Assembly (NCBI GenBank): GCA_014529385.2 | Contig: CM043960.1 | Location: forward strand, 72,491,910-72,555,909 | DNA length: 64,000 nucleotides | Reading direction: 5' to 3' | DNA from: Adiantum capillus-veneris | Taxonomy: Eukaryota; Streptophyta; Polypodiopsida; Polypodiales; Pteridaceae | Shown: positions 10,886 through 21,614 of the stretch, in pieces | Position numbering within the stretch: position 1 is the first letter of the stretch | How the letters are laid out: each line of letters begins with the position of its first letter | Made by a program: the position numbers and the translations under genes | Notes under the pieces: model-generated | What the model was told of the DNA's origin: nothing | What the model saw: only the letters and a program-made list of their open reading frames with translations | Database searches by the model: none

Positions 10886-12692
10886 TTGTGATGTTTTTGA
10901 TGGAATGTTTGTGTTGATATCTCCATCCTCAAGTTCGGAGATTTGGGATCATTTTCTAAAATGGTTGTGGACCTTGTTGAAGAAGAAGAACCCATTCGAG
11001 TGCCGAAAGACATTATATGCAAAACAAGAGAGAGAGCCAACTTCTCCAAACCTGTTCACAAAGCCTTTTGTTACTCAATTTTTTTTCTATATTTACGTCA
11101 ACGGGCTCTTTGATTGAGGCAAGAGATCACACAAATCAAAGTTTAAATGGAGAAGTTATAAAATAGCTTGCATAAACCCCAAATTGCCAATTCGCTTGCT
11201 ACTCATTCAAAATTGCTTTTGATTGAAGTACCTTGTCATTGCATCTAGGCACTTCGAAGGTGCTTGCCAATCCGTTTGCTCTTGTTTCTTGTTCACACTT
11301 GTGTGTTGCCATTCCATATACTAGTACGGCTGGCCGCCTTTGGCGGCCTCTCTCTCTTTTTCTCTCTCCCTCTTTATTGTGTTTCTCTCAGTTTTGGAGT
11401 TTAACCTTCATGTCGCAGATTTTGACGTGTAAAGGGCTCCCCCTTCTGCCATATTATGTTAGTTTAGATATAGGCCCTTCTAAGTGCCTAAAGAGGGCCC
11501 TCCACACACATGCCTCGAAGCCCACTAGCCTTACAAAGCCGCCCAAGCAAGAGAGACTTGAAGGGGGGAAGAAAAGGTGGTGGGGAGTTGGGGGGGGGGG
11601 GGGGGGGGGGGGTGTCTCTTTTGATTGAAAGTTAGCCTCATTCATCTTAAGTCACATAGAGGACCTTCTAAAGTATAGAGCCACCAAGTTTAAAATGTAT
11701 AGGGTGTCTAGGGCAGTGCTATGTTTGCCTTGGATGTATAGGGCAATGTTATGTTTTCCTTGGATGGTTGAAAATGTAGGTGAAATTTGGTGTTGAAGTG
11801 TACTCGTGGAACAATATATATAAGCTTCAACTAGCCCCCACATGGTTTCTTGGCCATATTATAGCCACAAGTAAGGGAATTCCAAGCACCAATATACATT
11901 AACTCTACATAGAAAAACATACTTGCTCAAACAAATGGTACAAAAGATTGGGTTTTGAAAAGATGCCCAATTTATTATACTGAATTTTCTCAAATATATT
12001 ACATTCTAAACAATGAAAAGGACAAGTTCTCTCCATGAAAAAGGCCAAGCTTTCAAAACTCTCATTGCTTTTGTGAAAAGCTTGCTACACATTCTAGCAC
12101 ACAAAATCCTTATGGTTGAACAAATAATAAGACTGACTAATACCATGCTGAGGAATGAGCTTACAACTTGGCAAAATGAAGGTAACTGCAGAATGTTATG
12201 TGGTATTGTACAGATTGTGTAATGACTTGCAACATTTCTCTAAGGCACGAGATGGTGAATTGCTTATATGAAGGACCATTACATGGGTTTGTAATACCAT
12301 CGGTACATAGCGCTTTGAAATGTGTCGAATCCAAACGTAACCCTCAAAGCTAGATGACAGAATAGTAACTCAAGCAAACTCATCATTTCCCTAAAGTGAT
12401 GATTGGATGTGAGTAGGCACTTTGGATCCCTCCTCTAGAATGAACAAAGTATTTTCTTCATTAGAGGTGCTTTGTAGTATTCAAGAGTAAGACATTTCTA
12501 AGGTTAGAGCTATGTTAAAAATGTAAACTAGTGTGGAGTATTTTGGAAGCACTTCTACTCCCACACACACACAGTTTATAAGTGTAGAGGTACAGAAGAT
12601 TATACATAGTGGAGATTCAATAGACCCAAAAAAAAAAGGCTCTGTATGGTTAGATGTGAGAGATATGTGTATGTACCAAGTATGAGTGTCAG
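10886..12692. other. intergenic region downstream of the receptor-kinase gene
   Basis: No gene is recognised. It includes a CT-rich tract near 11340-11390, a 23-base G run (11590-11612), a diverged duplication around 11690-11770 (TGTATAGGGxxxT...GCCTTGGATG twice), and, next to the kinase stop codon, the sequence that would hold the 3' untranslated region and polyadenylation signal on the minus strand. Confidence 0.6.
11590..11612 (+). repeat. poly(G) run of 23 bases
   Basis: Twenty-three consecutive G residues preceded by GGTGGTGGGGAGTT. Such runs can form G-quadruplexes and are prone to length change and sequencing error. Confidence 0.95.
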
Positions 12693-12967
12693 TCATGATG
12701 AGTGTTGATAACCAGATGTGCTGTTTTGATCATCAAAAGCAAGCTCTTTCAGCATAGCTACTACACGAAGCATAGAAGGCCGTCGTGAAGGTAGCTCATC
12801 TAAGCAATCACAAGCAATCTTGAGGTAGTGCATCATTTCATACTCAACCCCGGTACCACGCAGAACGGGGTCAAGCACATCAAGGCAACTATTGGAGCCC
12901 ACATGTTGTTTGACCCATCCAACCAAGTTGTTATCTCCAAATTCTTCCTTGTGGGTTGGGCGTTGAC
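12693..12967 (-). CDS. BRL2-like: BRL2-like receptor kinase, exon 2 (C-terminal kinase lobe)
   Basis: This exon completes the kinase domain. The intron ends in TTATAG (acceptor AG at 12969-12968), and the exon reads GQRPTHKEEFGDNNLVGW, which continues exon 1 (ELVT/G) in phase and matches the GKRPTxxEEFGDxNLVGW region of BRL2. It then carries the C-lobe YLKIACDCLDELPSRRPSML (kinase subdomain XI with its conserved Arg) and ends SGYQHSS at TGA 12695-12693. Joined with exon 1 the predicted protein has 1185 residues, in the normal range for the BRI1/BRL family (about 1,100-1,200). Confidence 0.9.
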
Positions 12968-13832
12968 CTATAACATGATTAAAACAAGAACAACATTTTA
13001 GCAAGGAGGTTGGCCTATTGAGAGTCAAGGAAAACACAGTTGTATGTAGAATAGATTGAAATTTTTTGCTTATCTTTAATTCGGGGAGTCCTCTACATAT
13101 AAGACCTATACACAACGTGCATTCAAGTGGTAATTACAAATCCCTTTGCTAATTTTGGAAGGGATAAACACCTCCCCCTGTAGGCCTCTGGTGCGTCGAG
13201 AAAGATCTAAGATTGTCTCGAAAGAACATGGTGGTCACTGGTCAGGCCTTTTCCTCTTTCTATGGCTCAAGCTACATATTCCTTGTCAAAGCTTTTGAGC
13301 CAGGTAGGAAATGGGCAATCAAGGTATCCTCTATGTCTACTAGTAAAGAACATGCTGTGGTCAGGCCTTGTCCTCTTTCTATGGCTCAGGCTATAGGTCA
13401 AAGCTTTTGAGCCAGATAGGAAATGGGCAATCAATGTATCCTCTATGTCTATTAGTAAAGGAAAAATTATACATGTCTTCTGACAATGAGAACAAGCTAA
13501 GCCTCTAAGGCTTAAGGAAGGATAAAATCCTTGTGAAAGTATGTTTTGGGGTCATTGTATTGGAGGCAAGCCTTTATTATGATTTGATGTCAAAAGAAAT
13601 CAGACCTCCCATGCTGACCTTTTAGCTTTCTTGGCATCTCTTTCTCTAAACCATCTAATTGAGGCTTGTGAGCTAGTCCTATATGTGGGTGTAATCAAAG
13701 ACGGCGGCGGCGGCAATGACGACAAGAACAACAACGACGATGACGATGGTGATGATGATGACAACAACAGCGTCGATGACAATGCATGACAACAACACAT
13801 GTAAGAAGGGGAGGGAAAGTAAGAAAGTTTAC
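12968..13832 (-). other. intron of the BRL2-like gene
   Basis: It is 865 bp long with GTAAAC at the donor (13832-13827) and TATAG at the acceptor. It interrupts the kinase domain in phase 1, inside the Gly codon after ELVT. An ORF reads 77 codons on into it, but that extension (PSPSYMCCCHAL, then Ser/Leu-rich) is not kinase-like. The intron contains an imperfect tandem duplication of about 110 bp (13238-13458) and a GAC/GAT/AAC triplet-rich stretch (13699-13797). Confidence 0.88.
13238..13458. repeat. imperfect tandem duplication in the BRL2-like intron
   Basis: GGTCAGGCCTTTTCCTCTTT...TTTTGAGCCAGGTAGGAAAT...CTCTATGTCTACTAGTAAAG recurs from about 13361 with a 14-base internal deletion and a few substitutions. 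No coding role is apparent. Confidence 0.85.
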
Positions 13833-16800
13833 CTGTAACAAGCTCGAGGAGTATGACCCCAAAGGAGTAGATGTCCCCCTTGGTGGTGCACCGGAAGCTT
13901 TGGTAGTACTCGGGGGGCACATAACCAGGGGTGCCAGCAAGGGTACTCACACTCAAATGAGTGTCAAGGGCACTGATGAGTCTGGCCATCCCAAAATCAG
14001 ATACTCTAGCTTCCCAATCCCTGTCCAACAAAACATTGCTTGACTTCATATCCCTATGAATGATATGGGGGATGCAATTGTGGTGCAAAAATGCCAAGCC
14101 CCTTGCAGCCCCCTTTGCTATTTGCTTTCTAATGTCCCATGTCACCCTCTCTCTCCCTTCCTTCCCTCCGTGCAATACCTCCTCTAAGCTTCCCCCTTGC
14201 ATATACTCATACACCAACAGCCTCTCCTCCCCTACCTTGCAATACCCCAACAATGGCACCAAATTCCTGTGCTTTATCTTCCCCAATGTCTCCATCTCTG
14301 CTGTGAACTCCCTATCCCCCTGATAGCTGAATTGTATCAGCTTCTTTATCGCCACCACCGTCCCGTCCCGCAACTCCGCCCTATACACCTCCCCGAACCC
14401 CCCCGTCCCCACCATGCTCTCCTTGCTAAACCCGTTCGTCGCCTCTATCAGTTGCGAGAATGTTAGCTTCCTCAATGGCCTCTCAAATGTTGCCACATTT
14501 ATGCTCAGTGGCTCCCTCTCCCCACTCAAATTCCAGCTGCTACTCCCCCCATTGCTTGAGGACTGATTCAAGCTGCTTAGCAATGCTTGCTCCTTCTTCT
14601 TGTTCTTGCTCTTCACCGTCAGCCCCATCCACACGAGGAATGCGCTCATGCATAGAAGCGCAACCAACACCGCAAGCACGATGCTGTTGGCCATTGACAA
14701 GATGTTGAAACGCTCCTCCTTGCTTTGGCAGCTTGACGATCCACCGCTGCAAGAAGATGCAGGAGGCGTTGCCCCGGCGGCACCGCACGGACCCAATGGT
14801 GGACCACAAAGCCCTGGGTTATGAGCAAATGACTGCACAGGATTTGTTGAAAGCTGCCCTCGAGGGATTTCCCCAGAAAAGAGGTTATTGGAGACGTCGA
14901 TAGCCACCAAGAGTGTGCACTCTGATAAAACCGAAAGACTCCCTTCCAGATGATTGTAAGAGATGTCCATCACCCCCAATGCATGCAAATTGCTGAAGCT
15001 TAACGGGAGTTTACCAGTAAGCTGGTTATGGGACAATGCCAGGCTTATTAGTGAGAGCCATGACCCCATCTCCTCTGGAATGCTTCCGGAAAGCTGGTTG
15101 AAGGAGAGATCCAAGTATTGAATGGTGCGGTTTTCCGGGTTGTCATAGAGGCTACCACCCACATAGATAATGGGCTTGATACCTCTTCCTTCGCATGCAG
15201 ACATAAAGGGAGTCGTAGCAAGGGCTTCCTGAGTAATCCCAGTGTAGTCAAGCATGATCCCCATGCCAAAGCCTTTGCAAGAGCTCATTGAATTCCGCAC
15301 ATACACAAGCTGATTCCCGTATAGCACCGGGTTGCGAAGAGACATCGTAGAATGCCGGCCGAGTGTGGCTGGGATGGAGCCTGTAAGAAGATTTGTATTA
15401 AAATCCACCCACAAAAGCTGAGAGCAGTTGGCTAGTTGTGGTGGAATATTCCCAGTCAGGGTGTTGTTTCCAAGCTGAAGCAAAGTTAGCTTTTGCAAAT
15501 GTCCCAATTCTGCTGGGATTGTCCCTGTTAATAGATTGTTGTTGAGGTTGACCCACTCTAGGTCACTACATTGGGAAAGCTCCGCCGGGACCTGGCCGGT
15601 GAGGAGATTGTTGTTGAGGTTGAGGCTTTGAAGCATCGTGAGATTGCCGAGCTCTTTTGGGATGCCCCCACTAAGCTGGTTGTACCAAAGAGACAGCCTT
15701 TCCAGAGTGGGTAAATAGCTCAGTTGAGAGGGAATGCTGCCTGTGAGCTTGTTAAAGCTAAGATCAAGAATCTTAAGGTGAAGGCAGTTCATGAGCGACG
15801 ACGGTATCGTGCCCGAAATCTGATTGTTGGCCAAAAGTAGCTGCTCTAGAACATAGCCATTGAAAGGAGGACACATTTCCTCTGGAATGCTGCCACTTAG
15901 AAAGTTTGCACTCAGATCCAAGATTCTTAACTTGCTGCAATTCATCAAGGTGGCATCAACAAAGCCCGTGAACGCGTTAAACTCCAGGCGGAGTACCTCC
16001 ATTGCCTGCAATCCTGATAAGACCGCATTTGGTAAATCCCCATTAAGCTTGTTATTTGCCAGAGTAAGCACTTGCAGTTTGGTGCAAGACACGAATGACG
16101 TCGGAAGCGGTCCTGACAAGTTATTGCCAGCCACGTCGAGGTTGACTAGTGTTCTACACAAATTGCTTATGACATTGTCCGGAAGAGATCCGACAAGATG
16201 ATTTTTGCTGATATGAAGCTTCTCAATCGTCGTGAGCTTGCTTAGAAAATCTGGCACTTGAGAGGAGAACTGGTTAGCAGTAAGATTGAGAGATGTCATA
16301 TTTGTGCAGCTTTGAAGCGAACTTGGCAGCGGGCCGAACAAGGCATTCGAGGAGAGGTCCACAGAAATCAATGCTCCGCAAGTGGCGAAGAAGCCGTCGG
16401 GCACGGCACCGGAAATTTTGTTGCTGGAGAAGTCAAGGGAAAGAAGAGAGCAATTTGAAAGCAGAGTGGGAGGTAAAGTTCCACCAATGAGGTTCCTTGC
16501 AAGGTGAAAATGGAGGAGAGAAGGGCAAAAGCTGATACTGACCCCACTGAGGCCGCCGGTGAATTTATTGCCGGAGAGATCGAGGGTCAAAAGGTAATCG
16601 CATCCTGAGAGGAAGTTGGATGGAATGTCCCCGCTTAAGGCATTGTTGGAGAGGTTTAGCGAGCGAATGCCGCCACAACCAGACAGTAGAGTTGCTGGAA
16701 GACCGCCAAAGAAGTAGTTTCCGGACAGATTAAGCACTTGAAGAGCGGTGCAAGTACGTGGGAGTATAGTGGAGAGGTTGCCAGTGAAGTGGTTGCCTGA

Positions 16801-17115
16801 GAGATCAAGAGTGTGAAGAAAAGAGAGATGAGCTAACCAAAAAGAGAAGGAAAGAGGGCCGGCGAGGTTCGAATTCGGCAGCGAGATGCTTTGTACACGC
16901 GCTGCGGAGTCGCATTCGATGCCGATCCAATTGCAAGGGCTCGATGAAGAGCTTTCCCAGCTTGCTAAACTGTGAGATGGATCTTGCTGAACTTGGTCCT
17001 TGAAGCGAAGAAGAGCATCAATTTCAAGAGGAAGAGAAGAGGCCGCCGTAGCCATACTCAACAGTAGGAAGCACCATCGAATGCAGGAATTGATGCGGCC
17101 AGGAGGACGACCCAT
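13833..17115 (-). CDS. BRL2-like: BRI1-like leucine-rich-repeat receptor kinase, exon 1 (BRL2/VH1 type)
   Basis: ATG at 17115; 1,094 codons to the splice donor. A signal peptide (CFLLLSMATAASS) leads into an N-terminal LRR cap with CNWIGIEC. About two dozen plant-type LRRs follow, interrupted by an island domain at roughly residues 586-660 (GIMLDYTGITQEAL), the hallmark of BRI1/BRL receptors. Then come a transmembrane segment (about 810-833), a basic stop-transfer (KSKNKKK) and a Ser/Thr kinase: glycine loop GTGGFG (902-907), Lys923 in VAIKK, HRD at 1019-1021 and DFG at 1039-1041, all intact. The stretches SLEEVLHG and LISALDTHLSVSTLAGTPGY favour BRL2/VH1 over BRI1; BRL2 of Arabidopsis acts in vascular patterning and, by published accounts, does not bind brassinolide. 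It is predicted to sit in the plasma membrane. Confidence 0.93.
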
Positions 17116-17321
17116 TGAATTAGCAGAGCTGTGAATTGATAAAGAAGTGAGCTAATTATTTGCTGCAGAGCGATGGAAGCTCATCATCTAATGCAGTAGC
17201 TGCAGAGGAGCCGGGGAGGATGAAGGGACTTTGTTCGATTAATTTACGGTGGCCTGTTTAGTAAAGTTAATGGCGGATGAGCTGTTTTTGTATAGGGGGA
17301 AGTGATGGTGCACGCTTGCAC

Positions 17322-17359
<38 letters not shown>

Positions 17360-17580
17360 TGCTCTGCTTTGCTTGGGCTTGATGTGCAAGTGAAGATTAT
17401 TAGAAAAGTAATTGAGCTGCTAGAGAGAGAAATCTACTAATCTTACAGAGAGAAAGTGTGCTGTTTTGAGAGAGAGAGAGAGAGAGAGAGAGAGGTGTTT
17501 TCATTAGTGTTTAGAGAAAGAAGCTTAGAGAGACAAAAGCCTTGGGTTGGGAGAAGGATTTTGAGAAGCAACCTCAGTAC
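17116..17580 (-). promoter_or_regulatory. 5' flank of the BRL2-like gene with two GA tracts
   Basis: Upstream of the start codon on the minus strand lie two GA/CT dinucleotide tracts, at 17324-17356 and 17468-17494. Such tracts in plant leaders and promoters are targets of GAGA-binding BPC proteins; a role here is inference. I could not place a TATA box or a transcription start. Confidence 0.45.
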
Positions 17581-18455
17581 ACCACGATCCATTTAAACAA
17601 GTGCACAAAGCAACGAGGGTGCCCCCCTCTTCCACCCATATTTTTATGAACAAATCTAGGTGTATGCTCCCCAATCTCAATGCTCCCATTTCCCTCCCTT
17701 TTTAAAAGTTTAAGACCTTCCCCCTCCCTTTGCCCTTTCACACATGGCCAAAAAACAAAGTCTCTTCTCCTATCAATGCCTATACACTCTCTACATATAC
17801 AGGTGGTGAAAAGCAGAAGTTGAACCCAATTGCTACCATGGTAGCTCTATATGCATATGTATTTCAGTTGCACAAACAAAAAGAATTCCATGGTAGCCAC
17901 CACAGCCTATGCCCATGGATTCGATCTCTCGCCCCAACATTATGGTTCTTTAGCTTCTTGCATTATGTGCATATCAACATAAATTATAATGAAGTTAAAA
18001 CCCACTTCCCAATGGGTAAAAAGATAAAGAAAAATGCTACTATGAAGCATTGTGTATCTGTATGCAATGTGTGTGAGGGCCCCTAAGAGGCCAACTACGA
18101 CAAGTTGAGACCAAAGACTAAGGTGTAGTCCCCTTGCACATGTGCATGCCTCCTTTACCTCTCTTGACTACTATTGGGCTTATGGGTTTGTTCCATTTGA
18201 CCCATAGGCACCATACAAAATGGCAATGAAATGCCACATATGAGTGATATGCCACCTCTCACCTAGTCTTGGTAGTATGTTGGAAGGATTAATCATAACT
18301 TTGAAGCTATGTGAGGTACTTGGGCATTATCTCAATGGAGACAAAACATCAAGCTATTGGGGACTAACTAGCTGATCTCATTAGTTCTTAGTTGAAGCAC
18401 TTTGGTGCATAGTCAACTTTATTAGCAAGTAAGTGCCTCACTTTCCCAAAGTACA
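17581..18455. other. intergenic, nothing recognised
   Basis: No coding, RNA or transposon signature is seen. It may contain the distal promoter of the BRL2-like gene. Confidence 0.5.
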
Positions 18456-19040
18456 TGTTGGGAATAGGGTTGTAAAATTGCATGCAAAGATGGAGAAGAA
18501 GAAGGAGAAGCTCAAGGGTACACACACACAAGATTGTGTATTAGTGAGTGTACCAATACAAGATAAGTATAGCCCAAGAATGGTTGGTGTATATGAAAGT
18601 TGAGGAAAAAAACCTCCTAGCGATGGAAAAAATAACATGGTGGTCGTAAGTGTGTTCAAACACATCACTACCACAATATGGTGATAAATCTTTCTAAGAG
18701 TGATGCAATTGACATGACACGGCACTCATGTATAGGAAGTGTCATGCTCTAACACAATCACTCCATAACTGAGAATAAGCCTAAACATTTGCGAAAATAT
18801 TTGAACTTCTCATGAGAAGAGACCCAATAGATCCTTTGTAAAAAGGTCTACACAGTTATCTTGTGTAGGGACATAAGCCAAGCTGGCCTTTCTTGTAGAG
18901 AGTTTCTCCCTAACATAATACTAATGCACTTGAATGTCCTTTTGTGAGCATGGAACATTGGGTTCCTCGCAACTACTAATTTTCCTTGAGTGTAGTGAAG
19001 ATAGTGGTGATAGGGGACTATTGTCCAACACCCAACTCAA
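18456..19040 (-). mobile_element. old copia fragment: LTR plus RNase H end, same family as the copia at 19878
   Basis: 18456-18686 aligns with the LTR at 19878-20104: it begins TGTTGGGAATAGGGTTG and shares GGAAAAAAACCTCCTA and CACACACATCACTxCCAC-type strings. 18687-19040 aligns with the polypurine side and the RNase H coding end (20105-20445), for example GACATAAGCCAAGCTGxxCTTTC and CTATTGTCCAACACCCAA. It is far more diverged and carries indels, so it is an older copy. The similarity stops abruptly at about 19040. Confidence 0.8.
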
Positions 19041-19872
19041 TGAATAAACAAGGGCTTTTACTCGCAAGCCCTAGTCATAGAGACACGAGCATAAGAGGGA
19101 CTCACTTATTGCAGCTTCCATCACCAAACAATGTAAAACGGGTGAAAGTGTAGAAGTCACCACCCATATTCATGGTCCTTTACCGCCGCAACTCAAGTCA
19201 TAGGACCCTCGCTTGCACACACAGACATCTCTACTACATAAACCCGACCCACCACCATGGGGATGGAGCAACCTGTGCTTCCCTATGCACAACTGAGAGC
19301 CTACCTTAATCATGATAGAAAACTTAGTAAAAGATGAACTAAGTACCCCTCTTCCTTGCTTATAAGTTATAATTAGCTGATGCACAAAGTACCTATTCAA
19401 TAGGACCCACACAATTATTACCCATACAAACTCCCACCTAGCACACACCGATGAGAAATATGCACACACCAAATTTGTACAGTTTGTACATGCATGTCAT
19501 ATGTACATGTAAGGCTCCAAAACCATAAAAATCATCCAATAAATTTCTTAGGGTTGACCCATATCATTTCTCAATGGGCCCCCAACATGCATGAAACCTT
19601 TTCAATTGTTTTATGTACATGCTTTAGCTTCTTGTAGACATCCTCCTTTTTGCATACCACAAAATCATCACTATATAAGAGAGCTTAAAAAAACATAGAT
19701 TCTCTCACCATCCACCCCCATGTTGCATCTAATAACCATACACATAACATACCAAGAGATTTTTTCATTGAAACAAAAGCTCGTATGCTCATGGCCTAAA
19801 ATACATACATCTTACCTCATAGACATTGAATTGTAGCCCTTTATTTTCCACAAGTCCATATTCAAAAGCCCC
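19041..19872. other. intergenic target region of the copia insertion
   Basis: No gene is recognised. On the minus strand near 19663-19685 the string LLYSDD recalls the LLYADD box of LINE reverse transcriptases, but the surrounding frame is broken and I do not call it. Confidence 0.4.
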
Positions 19873-19877
19873 AAATT

Positions 19878-20104
19878 TGTTAGAATTAGGGTTGCAGAGA
19901 AACACACACAGCTTGGAGAAGACGAAGGAAGCTCAAGGCACACAATAGAGAGTGTGTTACTTAGTGTGCAATGGAAAAATGGATAGCCCTAGAGTGATGG
20001 GCGTATATACAATGCACGGGGGAAAAAACCTCCTAAAGAGGGAAAAAATGCCCCGGCGGTCCTAATGTGTTCACACACATCACTGCCACATGTATATGGT
20101 AACA
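19878..20104 (-). repeat. copia 3' LTR
   Basis: 227 bp, TGTTAGAATT...GGTAACA. It aligns over its full length with 24835-25061 with six transitions. Confidence 0.93.
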
Positions 20105-20119
20105 AATCCCCCCTAGAGT
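20105..20119 (-). other. copia polypurine tract
   Basis: On the minus strand this reads CACTCTAGGGGGGATT, directly before the 3' LTR, as expected for plus-strand priming. Confidence 0.7.
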
Positions 20120-20179
20120 GATGCGGTGAACGAGAGCTCGCACATGAGTAAAGGGAAGTGCCATGCCCTGAGGACAGGA

Positions 20180-21613
20180 TCAGTCCACAAAGGGAAGTAA
20201 GCCCAAAGCTTTGCGGAAAGCTTCAAGCTTCTCACGAGACAATGCCTTTGTGAAAAGATCTGCAAGGTTGTCCTGTGTTGGCACATAAGCCAAGCTGATC
20301 TCTCCTGCTGAGAGCCTCTCCCTGACATAGTGGTAATGCACCTCAATGTGCTTTGTGCGAGAATAAAAAACTGGGTTCCTCACAACTGCCAATGCACTCT
20401 GACTGTCAGTGTAGATAGTGTTGGCAGTGTCCTGTCCAACACCCAAATCAGCCATAAGGCATCTGAGCCATACACACTCAACTGTCGCTGTGAAGACTGC
20501 CCTGTACTCAGCCTCAAAACTCAAAGTGTCCATAGTAGGTTGCTTCTTGCTCAACCATGATATACATGAACTGCCAAGCATGAAACAAAAACCACTTGTG
20601 GACACTCGCGTGTCAAAACAACCAGCCCAATCTGAGTCCGAAAAAGCATGTAAGTCTGGCGGCAATGATCCCCCCTTGGGATAAAACAAGCCAAGATGTA
20701 AAGTGCCACTAAGGTAGCAGAAAATCCTCTTGACAGCCTGCCAATGCTTAGACCCTGGGCTACGCATAAATCTGCTGACCTGTGAGACGGCAAACTGAAT
20801 ATTTGGCCTCGTGTTGCATACATAAATGAGGCAGCCAACAGCAGTTTGGTAAAGAGTGACATCTGCAAGATCGCCAACATCATGTAGACTCAATTTCAAA
20901 CTTGTTTCCGTGGGAGTGGCAATAGGTTTGCAATCCTCAAGTCCAAACTTACATAGCAATGTCTCTATGTAACTTTTCTGACACAAGGCAATACCACCAT
21001 CACACTGCTTAAACTGTATACCCAAATAATGATGCAACAGCCCCAAATCTTTCATCTTGAAAGTAGCATTCAAATCAGCCTTAAATTCAGCAATATGTCT
21101 CTCATTTGGTCCAGTGATCAGCAAATCATCAACATAAAGAACCACGATGAGAAATACATCACCCTCACGCTTTACATACAATGTGCTTTCTGTTGGACTG
21201 TTACGAAAGCCTTGTTTGACCAAATGAGTGTCAGCTTTCTCATACCAAGCACGAGGAGATTGCTTCAACCCATACAAAGCCTTGTTACATTTGCACACTT
21301 TGTCCTCTTGTCCTTTTATGACAAAACCGCGAGGCTGCATTACATAAACTTCCTCAAATATGTCACCATTCAAGAAAGCAGTAACAATGTCTGATTGATG
21401 TACATCCCAACCAAAATGAGCTGCCAATGCACATAGAAAACGCACAGTAGTCATACGACAAGTGGGAGCAAAAGTCTCTTCATAATCTATGCCTTTTTGT
21501 TGTGCATAACCCTTTGCAACAAGTCGAGCCTTATGGCGATCAATCTCACCATCCGGCTTGCGTTTCAACTTGTAAACCCACTTCGTACCAATGGCCTTTT
21601 TGCCAGGAGGCAA
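20180..21613 (-). pseudogene. copia reverse transcriptase and RNase H segment
   Basis: A 477-codon segment beginning LPPGKKAIGTKWVYK, the start of the copia reverse transcriptase. It carries DVHQSDIVTAFLNG, ALYGLKQSPRAWY and the catalytic YVDD (21125-21136), then the copia RNase H with SDSDWAG, SWLSKKQPT, SFEAEY and TDSQSALAV, ending at the stop at 20180. All key motifs are intact. It has no proper start of its own: it is offset by one base from the upstream gag-integrase frame, which shows that the single polyprotein has been broken. Confidence 0.92.
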
Positions 21614-21614
21614 A

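Noticed and set aside
13600-13826. C-terminal extension of the receptor kinase (about 77 residues)
   Set aside because: It begins at a consensus splice donor, is Ser/Leu-rich and unlike any kinase, while exon 2 restores the kinase C-lobe in phase.
14060-16490. Plus-strand ORFs opposite the receptor kinase
   Set aside because: They are shadows of the LRR and kinase coding sequence in other frames and show no family signature.
19600-19700. LINE reverse transcriptase box LLYSDD on the minus strand
   Set aside because: Only six residues match and the surrounding frames are broken; too short to support a call.
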